Assembly: GCF_042610375.1 (NCBI RefSeq)
Contig: NZ_JBGJZL010000010.1
Span: 121,035-185,034 of the forward strand
Origin: CTSoil-075 sp042610375
GTDB lineage: Bacteria > Bacillota > Negativicutes > DSM-13327
Direction of reading: 5' to 3'
Length of the DNA: 64,000 bases
The translations under genes and the position numbers were made by a program. Shown piece after piece: positions 16,870 through 26,595 of this stretch (positions are counted from its first letter, which is position 1; the number at the start of each line of letters is the position of its first letter). The notes below the pieces were generated by a model. That model worked only from the letters and a program-made list of their open reading frames with translations, was not told the origin of the DNA and searched no databases.

Positions 16870-17706
16870 TCATTTATATTCCACTACCAATCCTACACCA
16901 ACATCTTCAACATTCGCAACTTGGGCTAAACTGATTTTTGAATGCAAATCAGTACAATGGCATGCATAGAGCGCATGTGGTTGGCATTTCTTGAAGTATT
17001 CAACGGTATTATTTAGCTTCTGTGGAGAGGGCTTTAAAAGGTGAAAACCACCAATGACATCGTATACTCTTTCCTCATTGCATACTTTTTTAGCATATTC
17101 GATTATATTACAAATCCCTCCATGGGAACATCCGGTAATGATCACTAATCCCTTATTGGATTTATACACTAAAGCAGAATCATCAAGAACAAAATCATCT
17201 TCCCAACTATCATCCCGTAGAGTTTTTCCGATTGGAGTTTTCGCCTCAAAAGAATTATTTCTTTCGATTTCTCCCAAAAATACAAGTTTCTCTGTGAGCC
17301 ATATGGGTTCTTTATCAAGTTTTAATGAAAAGGTTTTTTTTAGTTGATGGATAGAAAGCATTGCCCCCACATCAAAGCCATCAATGTTTTTATCTAAAAA
17401 TGCATCTGGATGAGCTATTACCATAGGTTTTTGGCATTCATATCCTTCATATACACCCTCAGAATACAATTTAGCTAGCTCACCTAATCCCCATGTGTGA
17501 TCATTGTGACCATGTGAAATAACGACTGCATCTAAAGCTAATAAGTTAATACCCATTTTAGTAGCATTCCTTAGGAATATGTCTGAGTATCCAGTATCAA
17601 ACAGGTACCTTCGGTCGTCACACTCGATAAAATATGCTACCCCTGGCTCGCCTGTAAAATACCGATCAATCATCGTATTATTATCGACTAAAACCGTTAA
17701 TTTCAT
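16870..17706 (-). CDS. Metallo-beta-lactamase-fold hydrolase
   Basis: 278 aa. Begins MKLTVLVDNNTMIDRYF and carries the zinc motif SHGHNDHTWG near residues 64-73 (HxHxDH), a later His in GCSHGG, and a final His in GGFHLL. These features match the branch of MBL-fold proteins annotated as 7,8-dihydropterin-6-methyl-4-(beta-D-ribofuranosyl)aminobenzene 5'-phosphate synthase-like. The substrate is unknown. It follows the sugar-binding protein gene but a terminator separates them, so it is probably its own unit. Confidence 0.85.
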   Translation of the reverse strand: MKLTVLVDNNTMIDRYFTGEPGVAYFIECDDRRYLFDTGYSDIFLRNATKMGINLLALDAVVISHGHNDHTWGLGELAKLYSEGVYEGYECQKPMVIAHPDAFLDKNIDGFDVGAMLSIHQLKKTFSLKLDKEPIWLTEKLVFLGEIERNNSFEAKTPIGKTLRDDSWEDDFVLDDSALVYKSNKGLVIITGCSHGGICNIIEYAKKVCNEERVYDVIGGFHLLKPSPQKLNNTVEYFKKCQPHALYACHCTDLHSKISLAQVANVEDVGVGLVVEYK

Positions 17707-17761
17707 ATTACCCTCCTGCTTATCGATTCATCCATGTTGAATACTTATCCTAAACGATAAC

Positions 17762-17802
17762 AAAATCCTGCAAAATATCTCCAAGAGATTTTGCAGGATT
17801 TT
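17762..17802 (-). terminator. Terminator after the sugar ABC operon
   Basis: Perfect 15-bp arms AAAATCCTGCAAAAT / ATTTTGCAGGATTTT, about 30 bp after the binding-protein gene. Confidence 0.85.
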
Positions 17803-17833
17803 ATAGGTTTAGTGAATTGATTTTTATCAGCTA

Positions 17834-18811
17834 TTATTTACCTAATATTTTTTTCAATTCATCACTTTTTTGCTTAACATTATCCGTATTAATAACTTCT
17901 GTACCTGTATCAATGCGTTTATCAACACTTTCGCCCTTAGCAGCTTTAATAGCGGCTTCTACTCCCTTAAATCCAATATTATAAGGACTTTGTGCAATGG
18001 AAGCGTTAAGTTTTCCATCTGTAATAGAAGTTAGAGCATCAGGTGATCCATCGAAACCAACTACTGGCGCAGTTACATGAGCAGCTTCTAAAGCTTTGAC
18101 AGCACCTAAAGCCATTTCATCATTGGTAGCAAATACAGCACCAAATTCTTGTTTGCTTTGAAGAATGTTTTCGATTACAGTTACGGCCATAGCACGTTCA
18201 CTATTAGCAGGTTGAACGGCAACTACTTCAAGACCAGCCGCTTTTAAGGCTTCAATGCAACCATTGGCTCGTTCATCATGAGTAGGGTCACCTTGCGCGC
18301 CGCGAAGAATGACAACTTTGCCACCTTTACCTAGTTTTTTTGCTAAATATTCTCCCGCGAGTTTCCCACCATTGGCATTTCCAGTCCCTACAAAAGAGAC
18401 CTTACCATCCCAGTTCGCATCTGTATCGCCTAATATGACAGGGATCTTAGCATCTTTCGCTTTATTAAATACTGGAATAGCACTTGCAGGCTGCGATGGC
18501 GCCACGACTAATCCGTTTACTTTTTTCGTGATTTGGTCTTCAATCATCGAGATCTGGCCCGTTACATCAGTCTCTGCATTTGGTCCTAAAACAGTTACAT
18601 TGACACCATATTTTTCTCCAGCAGCTTTAGCGCCAGCTTCAACAATCTTCCAATAATCACTGTTCAGTGCTTTAAGAACAACACCAATTTTGATCTTCTG
18701 GGTTTCTTTTTTAGGTTCTTCTTTCTTGGAAGTTTCTGAGCTACCGCAACCAGCAACCACTAGAGCCATCATCAAAAATAACGCCACGAATAAAGAAAAG
18801 CTTTTTTTCAT
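17834..18811 (-). CDS. RbsB-like sugar-binding lipoprotein
   Basis: 325 aa. Signal peptide with lipobox VVAGC (Cys about residue 22). The mature part is a type I periplasmic binding fold of the ribose/inositol class: KIGVVLKALNSDYWKIVEAGAKAAGEKYG, GLVVAPSQPASAIPVFNKAK, IPVILGDTD, FATNDEMALGAVKALE and VVGFDGSPDAL. It follows the permease by 160 bp in the same direction. The neighbouring inositol genes make myo-inositol or an inositol derivative the likely ligand; that is inference. Confidence 0.9.
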   Translation of the reverse strand: MKKSFSLFVALFLMMALVVAGCGSSETSKKEEPKKETQKIKIGVVLKALNSDYWKIVEAGAKAAGEKYGVNVTVLGPNAETDVTGQISMIEDQITKKVNGLVVAPSQPASAIPVFNKAKDAKIPVILGDTDANWDGKVSFVGTGNANGGKLAGEYLAKKLGKGGKVVILRGAQGDPTHDERANGCIEALKAAGLEVVAVQPANSERAMAVTVIENILQSKQEFGAVFATNDEMALGAVKALEAAHVTAPVVGFDGSPDALTSITDGKLNASIAQSPYNIGFKGVEAAIKAAKGESVDKRIDTGTEVINTDNVKQKSDELKKILGK

Positions 18812-18971
18812 TATACGATTCCCCCTCTTTAATTTTGGTTTTCGTTAGAGTTCCAAGGTAATCAGAAATCCAGATTTATACCTCCTACCACCTCCTTTAA
18901 AAATAACAGTTCTCTCCATCACCATGCCGATAGGATACTCTATAAATCATGAGCAGCATGAGATCAAATAG

Positions 18972-19973
18972 CTATGCCTTTAATTTTTTCGCAGCCTTAT
19001 GACGCAAGACATCAACATATACGGCTAGGATAATCACGATACCAATTGCGACAGTCTGCATCTCCGAAGATACACTCAAAAGATTAAGACCATTTCTCAC
19101 GACTGCCATAATCATGGCACCAATCAACGTACCCCATACAGTACCTTCACCGCCCATAAAACTAGCGCCGCCAATAATGACCGCAGCAATTGCATCCGAT
19201 TCATAGGCTAAACCAGCTAATGGATATGCGGAGTTAACACGTCCAACTAGAACTAAACCAGCTAATGCTGCCATTAAGCCACTAATGGTATAAACAAAAA
19301 GCAGTACATTATGAATATTAATTCCAGATAATCGTGTCGCTTCAGGATTACCACCGACTGCGTAAATATGCCGTCCAACAGTTGTATAGTTAAGCACAAT
19401 ATGAAAAAGCGCATATACCAAAACAACTAAAATAAAGCTGATTGGTACAGGTCCTATGAAACCGCCTCCCAATAATTGTATTTCTGCTGGAAAATTTGAA
19501 ATAGGAGAGGCCGCTGTAACAATGAGCGCCAACCCCCGGGCCACACTCTGTGTCCCCATTGTAGAAATAAAAGGATGGGGTAGAGACATTTTCGTTAAAA
19601 GCAGACCATTGACTAAACCAACAAAAGCTCCTACACCAAGACAAACGATAATACCAACAATTGGTGACATCCCCAGTTTGACGACAACAATTCCCATTAA
19701 AACAATACTTAACGCTAAGATAGAACCCACTGACAAATCAATACCAGCAGTCAAAATAGTCAATAGCATACCTAAAGCAACAAGGCTATTGATTGCTGAT
19801 TGCCGTGCAATATTCATGATATTGTCCATCGTGAGAAAATACTCCGAGGAAAAAGTCAAAATAACACATAATCCTACCAAGCCAAGTAATGCACCTAATT
19901 GCTGTACTATTTCACGCACTTTCCTCTTGTGCGCTTGGTCTTCACCGGGCGCGGTTTGTAGCTTCGTACTCAT
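18972..19973 (-). CDS. RbsC-like sugar ABC permease
   Basis: 333 aa with about eight to ten hydrophobic helices and the RbsC-family blocks GIDLSVGSILALS, YAVGGNPEATRLSGIN and the ending VRNGLNLLSVSSEMQTVAIGIVIILAVYVD. The start codon overlaps the ATPase stop (TAATG), so the two are translationally coupled. Imports the sugar delivered by the lipoprotein encoded downstream. Confidence 0.93.
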   Translation of the reverse strand: MSTKLQTAPGEDQAHKRKVREIVQQLGALLGLVGLCVILTFSSEYFLTMDNIMNIARQSAINSLVALGMLLTILTAGIDLSVGSILALSIVLMGIVVVKLGMSPIVGIIVCLGVGAFVGLVNGLLLTKMSLPHPFISTMGTQSVARGLALIVTAASPISNFPAEIQLLGGGFIGPVPISFILVVLVYALFHIVLNYTTVGRHIYAVGGNPEATRLSGINIHNVLLFVYTISGLMAALAGLVLVGRVNSAYPLAGLAYESDAIAAVIIGGASFMGGEGTVWGTLIGAMIMAVVRNGLNLLSVSSEMQTVAIGIVIILAVYVDVLRHKAAKKLKA

Positions 19974-21472
19974 TACTTCACACCTCCAGTAGCTGCTCTC
20001 ATAATTTGGGATGGCGTAGCCTCAGAATTGGCAAATTCACCGGTAATTCTACCTTCATACATAACCAAAATACGATCACTAATGCCCATCACTTCAGGCA
20101 ATTCGGAAGAAATTACAATAACAGCTACACCTTCCGCTGCTAAACGATTAATTAATTTATATACTTCTACTTTTGCACCCACATCAATCCCCCGCGTTGG
20201 TTCATCAAAGATAAATATTTTTGACCGTGAACACAGCCACTTGGCAATCACTACTTTTTGTTGATTCCCTCCTGAGAGTAAGCGAGTCGTAAGAAGTGGA
20301 TTGGCGGGACGTAATTGAAGCTCTTTGATTAAGCCATCTACCTCGGTATTCATTACTTTCGTATTGATAAAGTAACCAAAACTACAAAATCGCTTAAGAC
20401 CTGATAAACTCGCATTAAATCGTATATTATGCATAAGGACAAGCCCTTGTCCTTTTCGATCCTCTGTCAAAAAAGCCATTCCATGAGCAATTGCATCTTG
20501 TGGACTATTAATTTTAACTTCTTGTCCATCAATGGAAATTTTTCCTGATTCAATTTTATCCGCACCAAAAATAGCGCGCGCCAATTCTGTACGTCCTGCA
20601 CCAACTAAACCGGAAAATCCCAGTACTTCACCATAACGCACTTCAAAGGAAATATTGTCTAATACACCTTCTATGGTAATCCCTTCCGCTCGCAAGGCTA
20701 CATTTCCCTGCTTAGCAGGAATTTTGGGGAATTTCTCTTGCAGCGTACGTCCTACCATTAATTGGATTAAATCATTTGTATCCGTATCTTGCTTATTCAT
20801 CACCTTAATTTTACAGCCATCTCTCAGAACTGTAATGCGATCAGCAACATCCATCACTTCTTCTAAGTGGTGAGAAATATAGACAACAGCAATACCTTTT
20901 TCTTTTAATTTATGTATTTTGTCGAGAAGAATAGTTACTTCTTTTGAAGATAAACTAGAGGTCGGTTCATCCATTATAATTAGTTTAGCATTAGCAACAA
21001 GAGCACGAGCAATTTCTATCATTTGACGATAACCCATACTATAAGATTGTACTAATTTTCGTACATCAACCTCAATGCCAAGGTCATCCATAGCTTGTTG
21101 AGCAATTTTGTTCATCTGACGATAATCAAGTAAACCGATACCAGGGATACGCAGTTCCCGCCCTAAAAATATATTTTCCGTGACAGTCATATTAGAAGCC
21201 AAACTAAGCTCTTGGTAAATGCAAGCAATTCCTAAAGTATAAGCATCTTTAGGGTTAGAAAAACACACCTTTTCTCCCTGACAGTACATCTCACCTTCAT
21301 CATATTGATAGGCACCAGTTAATATCTTAATGAGAGTAGATTTTCCTGCTCCGTTTTCGCCTACAAGTGCATGAATTTCTCCTGGTTTAATGTCTAAATC
21401 CATATTATCTAAGGCTTTAACGCCCGGAAAAACCTTACATATTCCTTTTAAGCTTAAAAAATATTCGTCTAT
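19973..21472 (-). CDS. RbsA-like sugar ABC ATPase (tandem domains), unusual start
   Basis: Two ABC domains in one chain: Walker A GENGAGKST in the first, signature YSMGYRQMIEIARAL and Walker B LIIMDEPTSSL; the second has GLVGAGRTELARAIFG, LSGGNQQKVVIAKWL and IFDEPTRGIDVG. The first in-frame ATG is at 21403, but it would delete the beta-strand that precedes Walker A. Homology-like sequence (DEYFLSLKGICKVFPGVKAL) continues upstream to a GGAGG at five to eight bases before in-frame ATC (21475) and ATA (21472) codons. Initiation at a rare ATC/ATA codon, or a sequence error, is likely. The 3' end is coupled to the permease. Confidence 0.88.
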   Translation of the reverse strand: MDEYFLSLKGICKVFPGVKALDNMDLDIKPGEIHALVGENGAGKSTLIKILTGAYQYDEGEMYCQGEKVCFSNPKDAYTLGIACIYQELSLASNMTVTENIFLGRELRIPGIGLLDYRQMNKIAQQAMDDLGIEVDVRKLVQSYSMGYRQMIEIARALVANAKLIIMDEPTSSLSSKEVTILLDKIHKLKEKGIAVVYISHHLEEVMDVADRITVLRDGCKIKVMNKQDTDTNDLIQLMVGRTLQEKFPKIPAKQGNVALRAEGITIEGVLDNISFEVRYGEVLGFSGLVGAGRTELARAIFGADKIESGKISIDGQEVKINSPQDAIAHGMAFLTEDRKGQGLVLMHNIRFNASLSGLKRFCSFGYFINTKVMNTEVDGLIKELQLRPANPLLTTRLLSGGNQQKVVIAKWLCSRSKIFIFDEPTRGIDVGAKVEVYKLINRLAAEGVAVIVISSELPEVMGISDRILVMYEGRITGEFANSEATPSQIMRAATGGVK

Positions 21473-21580
21473 GATTGCTACCTCCTCTGTCCTCAGCCAT
21501 AATGACTGTGCAAAACTAAGCGCAAAATAATTATTCTACCACAAACAAAATAAATTCTCCGTAACAAGCTTTGGTATGAT

Positions 21581-22654
21581 TTATTGCTTTATCTTAGAAA
21601 GTATGGACACTACAGCATCGCCCACTTCTTCCGTTTTTGCCGCTCCTCCCATATCTGGTGTCAAGTATTTTCCTTGCACCATTACGTGTTCAATGGCTTT
21701 TAAAACGATTCTTCCCCATTCCTCATGTCCAAAAAAATCCAACATCTGGCTGGCTGACCAAATCGAGGCTAAAGGATTCGCGATAGCCTTTCCTGCAATG
21801 TCTGGAGCCGATCCATGGACAGGTTCAAACATGGAAGGATATCGACCTTCAGGATTGATATTAGCTCCTGCAGCAAGTCCCATGCCACCGGCAACAGCGG
21901 CACCTAAATCAGTCAGGATATCTCCAAAAAGATTGGACGTCACAACAATTTGAAACCTTTGAGGTTCTCTAACAAAAAACATACTAGCAGCGTCTACGAG
22001 ATAAGAATAGGTCTTAACATCTGGATACTCTTTGCCTACTTCTACAAATACACTATCCCAAAACACCATGGAGTAATTTAATGCATTCGCCTTACTGATA
22101 CTCGTTAATGTTTTACCTGTTTTACGGGCTAATTCATAGGCATAGCGAATAATACGCTCAGTACCTTTGCGGGAAAAAACTCCTGTTTGTAAAACAACTT
22201 CTTCCGGCTTACCTTTAAATAGCCAATCACCCGCCCCCGCATATTCCCCTTCACTGTTTTCACGAACGACAATCATATCCACATCTTGGCGTTCAATACC
22301 TTTCAATGGGCAGTACGCCCCTTCCAGTAATTTAATGGGCCGCAAATTTACATACTGGTCAAAGCCTTTTCTGATTCTAAGAAGCAAATCCCATAATGAA
22401 ATATGGTCTGGAACTCCTGGATACCCAACAGCACCCAAATAAATAGCATCAAAGGCTGCTAATCTTTCCATTCCATCTTCATCCATCATTTTTCCGTTTT
22501 TAAGATAATATTGGCAGCTCCAAGGAAAATGTACAAACTCAAATGTAAACTGTCCATCTAGTTCTGCAACTTTTTCCAGGACTTTAATCCCTTCCCTTAA
22601 CACTTCTGGTCCGATTCCATCTCCGGCAATTACCGCAACCTTGTACGTTTTCAT
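21581..22654 (-). CDS. Tartrate/D-malate dehydrogenase (decarboxylating) family
   Basis: 357 aa from the ATG at 22654 (GGAGTG upstream); an earlier in-frame ATG lacks a ribosome site. Belongs to the beta-decarboxylating dehydrogenases: GDGIGPEV at the start, VRENSEGEYAG, KANALNYSMVFWD, SNLFGDILTDLGAAVAGG and FEPVHGSAPDIAGK. The GEYAG and NINPEG features fit the TtuC/DmlA (tartrate, D-malate) branch rather than isocitrate or isopropylmalate enzymes. DmlA converts D-malate to pyruvate and CO2 with NAD. In this operon it would be the last step of the proposed D-malate route of inositol breakdown. A stable hairpin without T-tract lies upstream (22693-22728). Confidence 0.88.
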   Translation of the reverse strand: MKTYKVAVIAGDGIGPEVLREGIKVLEKVAELDGQFTFEFVHFPWSCQYYLKNGKMMDEDGMERLAAFDAIYLGAVGYPGVPDHISLWDLLLRIRKGFDQYVNLRPIKLLEGAYCPLKGIERQDVDMIVVRENSEGEYAGAGDWLFKGKPEEVVLQTGVFSRKGTERIIRYAYELARKTGKTLTSISKANALNYSMVFWDSVFVEVGKEYPDVKTYSYLVDAASMFFVREPQRFQIVVTSNLFGDILTDLGAAVAGGMGLAAGANINPEGRYPSMFEPVHGSAPDIAGKAIANPLASIWSASQMLDFFGHEEWGRIVLKAIEHVMVQGKYLTPDMGGAAKTEEVGDAVVSILSKIKQ

Positions 22655-22692
22655 AAAATCACTCCAAGTTTTGCTTTTCATATATCATGTCT

Positions 22693-22728
22693 CCTCTTCA
22701 TGGGGGGATCATCACCCCCATGAAGAGG
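22693..22728 (-). other. Intercistronic hairpin inside the inositol operon
   Basis: Perfect 14-bp arms CCTCTTCATGGGGG / CCCCCATGAAGAGG around an 8-base loop, between iolG-like and the D-malate dehydrogenase gene. No T-run follows on the minus strand, so an mRNA-processing or stabilising role is more likely than termination. Confidence 0.7.
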
Positions 22729-22750
22729 AAAAGTCCAGTATTAGCGCAAG

Positions 22751-23761
22751 TTACTCTTCCAAACGAATTGGTTTTCCTTCTTTATAAGACTTTTGCGCTG
22801 CAATACCGATCAAAACTGGCTTTAATCCATCAATGCCAGAAACGACAGTTTCAGTATCATGGGCAATGCTATAAAAAAAGTCTTTCATTTCAGCTTCGAA
22901 GGACTCCATATATCTTTCTAAAAAGAAGTACTTAGGTTTATCATTGACTACGGCATCTTCTGTACTGACAACCACAGTCGTAGGAGTATCATTCCCTACA
23001 CTAATGGCTCCTTTAGTCCCCAATACTTCAACCCGTTGATCATAACCATAGACGGCTTTTCGGCAATTATCAATCATGCCAATGGCACCATTTTTTAATT
23101 TCAAACTAATGAGTGCAGTATCAACATCACCAGCTTCTCCGATAGCCTGATCGACCAGTACGCCAGCGTTAGCATACACTTCCGTCACTTCACTGCCTGT
23201 AAGATAGCGCACCATATCAAAATCATGAATGGTCATATCTAAGAACATACCACCTGAGACCTTAACATATTCAATCGGTGGTGGTGCTGGATCTCTCGAC
23301 ACGACTTTGACGATTTGCACATCACCAATTTCACCACTTTGAATCAGTTCTTTGACCTTTTTAAAATTATGGTCAAACCGCCGATTAAAGCCCACTTGAA
23401 ATTTGACTCCAGCTTTTTTAACAGCTGCAAGAGCTGCATGAATGCGATCTACATCATAATCAATAGGCTTTTCACAAAAAATATGTTTACCAGCTTGCGC
23501 TGCCTCAATGGTAATTTGAGAATGGGTATTTGTAGATGAACAAATAATAACGGCAGTAATTTCTGGATCTTCAATAATTTTTTTATAATCATCATATACT
23601 GTGGAAATACCAAGTCCGACCGCCCATTCCCGAATGTTATCAGCACAAATATCGGCAATGGCCTTTACTTCAACATCAGGAAAATTCTTGATAATATTAC
23701 TCGCATGAATTTTCCCAATCCGACCTGCGCCAATAACGCCAACTTTAATTTTCTCTCCCAT
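22751..23761 (-). CDS. iolG: Inositol 2-dehydrogenase (Gfo/Idh/MocA family)
   Basis: 336 aa. N-terminal Rossmann domain with GVIGAGRIGKIHASNI (residues 8-23), then AVIICSSTNTHSQ and the catalytic-site lysine in CEKPIDYD. Substrate domain includes GFNRRFDHNF and the DMTIHDFDMVRYL block with the catalytic Asp/His seen in IolG. It oxidises myo-inositol to scyllo-inosose with NAD. Linked to iolE (11-bp gap) and iolD. Some family members act on scyllo-inositol or other sugars, so substrate rests partly on context. Confidence 0.9.
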   Translation of the reverse strand: MGEKIKVGVIGAGRIGKIHASNIIKNFPDVEVKAIADICADNIREWAVGLGISTVYDDYKKIIEDPEITAVIICSSTNTHSQITIEAAQAGKHIFCEKPIDYDVDRIHAALAAVKKAGVKFQVGFNRRFDHNFKKVKELIQSGEIGDVQIVKVVSRDPAPPPIEYVKVSGGMFLDMTIHDFDMVRYLTGSEVTEVYANAGVLVDQAIGEAGDVDTALISLKLKNGAIGMIDNCRKAVYGYDQRVEVLGTKGAISVGNDTPTTVVVSTEDAVVNDKPKYFFLERYMESFEAEMKDFFYSIAHDTETVVSGIDGLKPVLIGIAAQKSYKEGKPIRLEE

Positions 23762-23772
23762 GCTGCATCCTC

Positions 23773-24669
23773 CTATAAACTTGTTTTTTCTCTTATATAT
23801 TCTCTAGCCTTGATTGCATACTCAAGAGGATTTGCCAAGGCTGGATCCTGCTCCGCCTCCACAATAAACCACCCTTCATACTGCTCGTCATCAAGCACCT
23901 TAAACAGCGGTTCGTAATTGATCATTCCATCCCCTGGCACCGTAAAGACACCAGCTTTGACTGCATGCAAGAAACTCATTTTTTCTTTTTTTACCTTCCC
24001 CAGAATATCCGATCTGATATCCTTCAAATGAACATGCTTAATCCGGTTGCTATATTTTTTGAGCACATATTCTGGATCATCACCGGAAAACACCAAATGT
24101 CCAGTATCAAATAACAGATAAACTAGATTAGGATCCGTCATCTCCATGAGCCGTTCAATTTCACTAGTAGTTTGTACACCTGTCCCCATATGATGATGGT
24201 ATACAACTTTCATATCTTTCTCTGCTGCTAGCTCACCTAACTTTTCTAGCCCCTGAGCCAGTTTTGTCCACTCCGCATCAGAAAAGGTAGGCTTGTCTTC
24301 AAAAACTGGGCTTTCCATCAAACCTTGTATACTGTGCCCTTGCTCAGCAACGACAATGACTTTTGCTCCCATCTCGTATAGAAAATCCCGATGCTTTATA
24401 AAGGCATCACAAGTCTCTGCAAAAGGTTTGGTTGTCAAAAATGCACTAAACCAAGCACTGGCAATCTGAATGCCTCTTAGAGACAATGCTTTTTGTAATA
24501 CCACCGTATCTTTAGGGTATTTATTACCAACCTCACTGCCAGTAAATCCAGCTAATGCCATTTCACTGACGCATTGCTCAAACGTATTCTCTCCTCCTAA
24601 TTCTGGCAAATCGTCATTAGTCCAAGCAATCGGAGCAATCCCGAGCAATACTCTTTGTTTATCAAACAT
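23773..24669 (-). CDS. iolE: Inosose dehydratase
   Basis: 298 aa from the ATG at 24669 (GGAGG eight bases before). TIM-barrel of the AP-endonuclease/xylose isomerase-like superfamily: GIAPIAWTNDDLPELGG near the start, EVGNKYP, VYHHHMGTGVQT, LLFDTGHLVFSGDDP, KHVHLKDIR and GWFIVEAEQDP. His/Asp/Glu residues in these strands bind the metal. Converts scyllo-inosose to 3D-trihydroxycyclohexane-1,2-dione. Only 18 bp separate it from the iolD stop. Confidence 0.93.
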   Translation of the reverse strand: MFDKQRVLLGIAPIAWTNDDLPELGGENTFEQCVSEMALAGFTGSEVGNKYPKDTVVLQKALSLRGIQIASAWFSAFLTTKPFAETCDAFIKHRDFLYEMGAKVIVVAEQGHSIQGLMESPVFEDKPTFSDAEWTKLAQGLEKLGELAAEKDMKVVYHHHMGTGVQTTSEIERLMEMTDPNLVYLLFDTGHLVFSGDDPEYVLKKYSNRIKHVHLKDIRSDILGKVKKEKMSFLHAVKAGVFTVPGDGMINYEPLFKVLDDEQYEGWFIVEAEQDPALANPLEYAIKAREYIREKTSL

Positions 24670-24687
24670 ATTCCTGTCCTCCAAAAC

Positions 24688-26550
24688 TTAGAATTGTTTT
24701 GTTTTACGAACTTCTGTTTTAAAACTTTCATATGCCTTCACTACATTAGGATTTTCGGAAACCTCTGGCACGCCAACACGCCACCATGCACCGTAGCCGC
24801 CAGTCATGGTTTTAGGCAGTACTTTAATATCAATCAGCGTTGATACTTGTTGTTGCTTTGCACTTGCAAAAGCATTTTTTAATTCCTCGATCGTTCTCAC
24901 TGTGTAGGTTTTCGCCCCATACCCTTTTGCACACTCAGCATAGCTAATCGGCATATCTCGACCAGTCAATCTCATGGTTTTAGGATCACGGAATTTAAAC
25001 TGGGTAGCAAATGACGGAATTCCCTGTGAATTCTGAAGATTTTCAATGCATCCAAAACCGCTATTGTCAAACAAAACGACATTAATCTTGTAGCCTTCCT
25101 GTATACTTGTTACCAATTCAGAATGAAGCATCAAATAACTCCCGTCACCCACCATAGAGTATACTTCTTTGTCTGGCTGTGCCATTTTGACACCCAACGC
25201 AGCGCAAACTTCATAGCCCATGCAAGAGAAACCATATTCCATGTGATAAGTCTTGGGCTTCACTGGTCGCCATACGCGTTGCAAATCTCCAGGTAAGCTT
25301 CCTGATGAACCAACGATAATCGCGTCTTGCCCAATGATCTTAGCTATTTCTCCTAGCACTCGAGCTTGAGAAAGACCATTTTCTTTTTTTTCTTCAAACA
25401 ATCGATTGACTTCTCCATCCCACTCTTCTTTTGCAACAGCTATTTCCTCAGTGTACAAGGATATATACTCGGCCTCCTTAAGAGCATCTCTTAAGGCATT
25501 TAGAGTTTCCTGCGCATCAGCTACAATCGTCATCGAATTCATTTTGTAAGCATCAAAAGAATTAACATTGATTGACAAAAACTCTACGTTTGGATTTTTA
25601 AACAACCATTTAGAAGCAGTTGTGAAATCTGAAAGCCTCGTACCGACAGCAATCACGAGATCCGCCTCACTGGCAATTTTATTAGCTGCTAAGCCACCCG
25701 TTACGCCAATGCCACCTAAATTTAATCGATGATCCCAAGGTATAGCGCCCTTCCCTGCTTGCGTTTCACCTAGAGGAATATTAAATTCTTCAGCAAAATT
25801 CAGCAGAGTATCGCCAGCTTCTGAATATACCACGCCACCGCCACAAATAATCAAAGGTTTTTTCTTAACTTTTATTTTCTCAGTCGCTCTATCAATCTCG
25901 CCTTTGGCAGGAAGCCTTCTAGTGATGTAATGAACCCTTTTGGCAAAGAATTCTACAGGATAATCGTAGCTTTCAGCTTCCACATCCTGAGGTAAACAAA
26001 TGGTTACCGCCCCCGTATCAGCAGGATCAGTCAAAACTCGCATGGCATTCATCATGGCTGTCATCAATTGTTCTGGGCGTACCACTCGATCCCAGTACCT
26101 TGACACTGGTTTAAAGGCATCATTAGAAGTAATGGATACACTGGATTGATTTTCAAGTTGCTGCAAAACTGGATCCGGCTGCCGACACGCAAAAGTATCT
26201 CCTGGCAATAGTAAGAGGGGAATTCGATTGACTGTAGCCGTGCCAGCTGCTGTAACCATATTTAAAGCGCCTGGTCCGATGGAAGATGTACAGGCAATAA
26301 TTTCTCGCCTGTTTTTCTGTTTTGCATAACCAATGGCCGCATGAGCCATGCCTTGCTCATTTTTCCCCTGATAAACGACCATATCTCCTTTGTACTGTTC
26401 TAAGGCTTCACCAAATCCAACCACTACACCATGACCAAAAATGGCAAATACGCCTTTCACAAATTTATTTTCATGACCATCGAATTCAATATACTGATTG
26501 TCAAGAAATTTTAGTAGCGCTTGCCCCATAGTAAGCTTAATGGTCTTCAT
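24688..26550 (-). CDS. iolD: 3D-(3,5/4)-trihydroxycyclohexane-1,2-dione hydrolase
   Basis: 620 aa, the usual IolD length. Thiamine-diphosphate enzyme fold: N-terminal pyrimidine-binding domain with conserved Glu region (YQGKNEQGMAHAAIGYAKQ), middle domain, and C-terminal diphosphate domain with VGDGSYLMLHSEL to NSGFGCIENLQ (GDG...N motif). The sequence GTRLSDFTTASKWLF is characteristic of IolD. Opens the ring by hydrolysis to give 5-deoxy-D-glucuronate. Start has GGGGGAGAGG upstream. Confidence 0.95.
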   Translation of the reverse strand: MKTIKLTMGQALLKFLDNQYIEFDGHENKFVKGVFAIFGHGVVVGFGEALEQYKGDMVVYQGKNEQGMAHAAIGYAKQKNRREIIACTSSIGPGALNMVTAAGTATVNRIPLLLLPGDTFACRQPDPVLQQLENQSSVSITSNDAFKPVSRYWDRVVRPEQLMTAMMNAMRVLTDPADTGAVTICLPQDVEAESYDYPVEFFAKRVHYITRRLPAKGEIDRATEKIKVKKKPLIICGGGVVYSEAGDTLLNFAEEFNIPLGETQAGKGAIPWDHRLNLGGIGVTGGLAANKIASEADLVIAVGTRLSDFTTASKWLFKNPNVEFLSINVNSFDAYKMNSMTIVADAQETLNALRDALKEAEYISLYTEEIAVAKEEWDGEVNRLFEEKKENGLSQARVLGEIAKIIGQDAIIVGSSGSLPGDLQRVWRPVKPKTYHMEYGFSCMGYEVCAALGVKMAQPDKEVYSMVGDGSYLMLHSELVTSIQEGYKINVVLFDNSGFGCIENLQNSQGIPSFATQFKFRDPKTMRLTGRDMPISYAECAKGYGAKTYTVRTIEELKNAFASAKQQQVSTLIDIKVLPKTMTGGYGAWWRVGVPEVSENPNVVKAYESFKTEVRKTKQF

Positions 26551-26595
26551 ACCTCTCCCCCTTACAATGTTCTAAATCGATGCTCACCCTATTCT

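Noticed and set aside
21581..22654. Reading the dehydrogenase as isopropylmalate dehydrogenase of leucine synthesis
   Set aside because: No leu genes nearby, and the GEYAG, NINPEG and ALNYSMVFWD features fit the tartrate/D-malate branch better.
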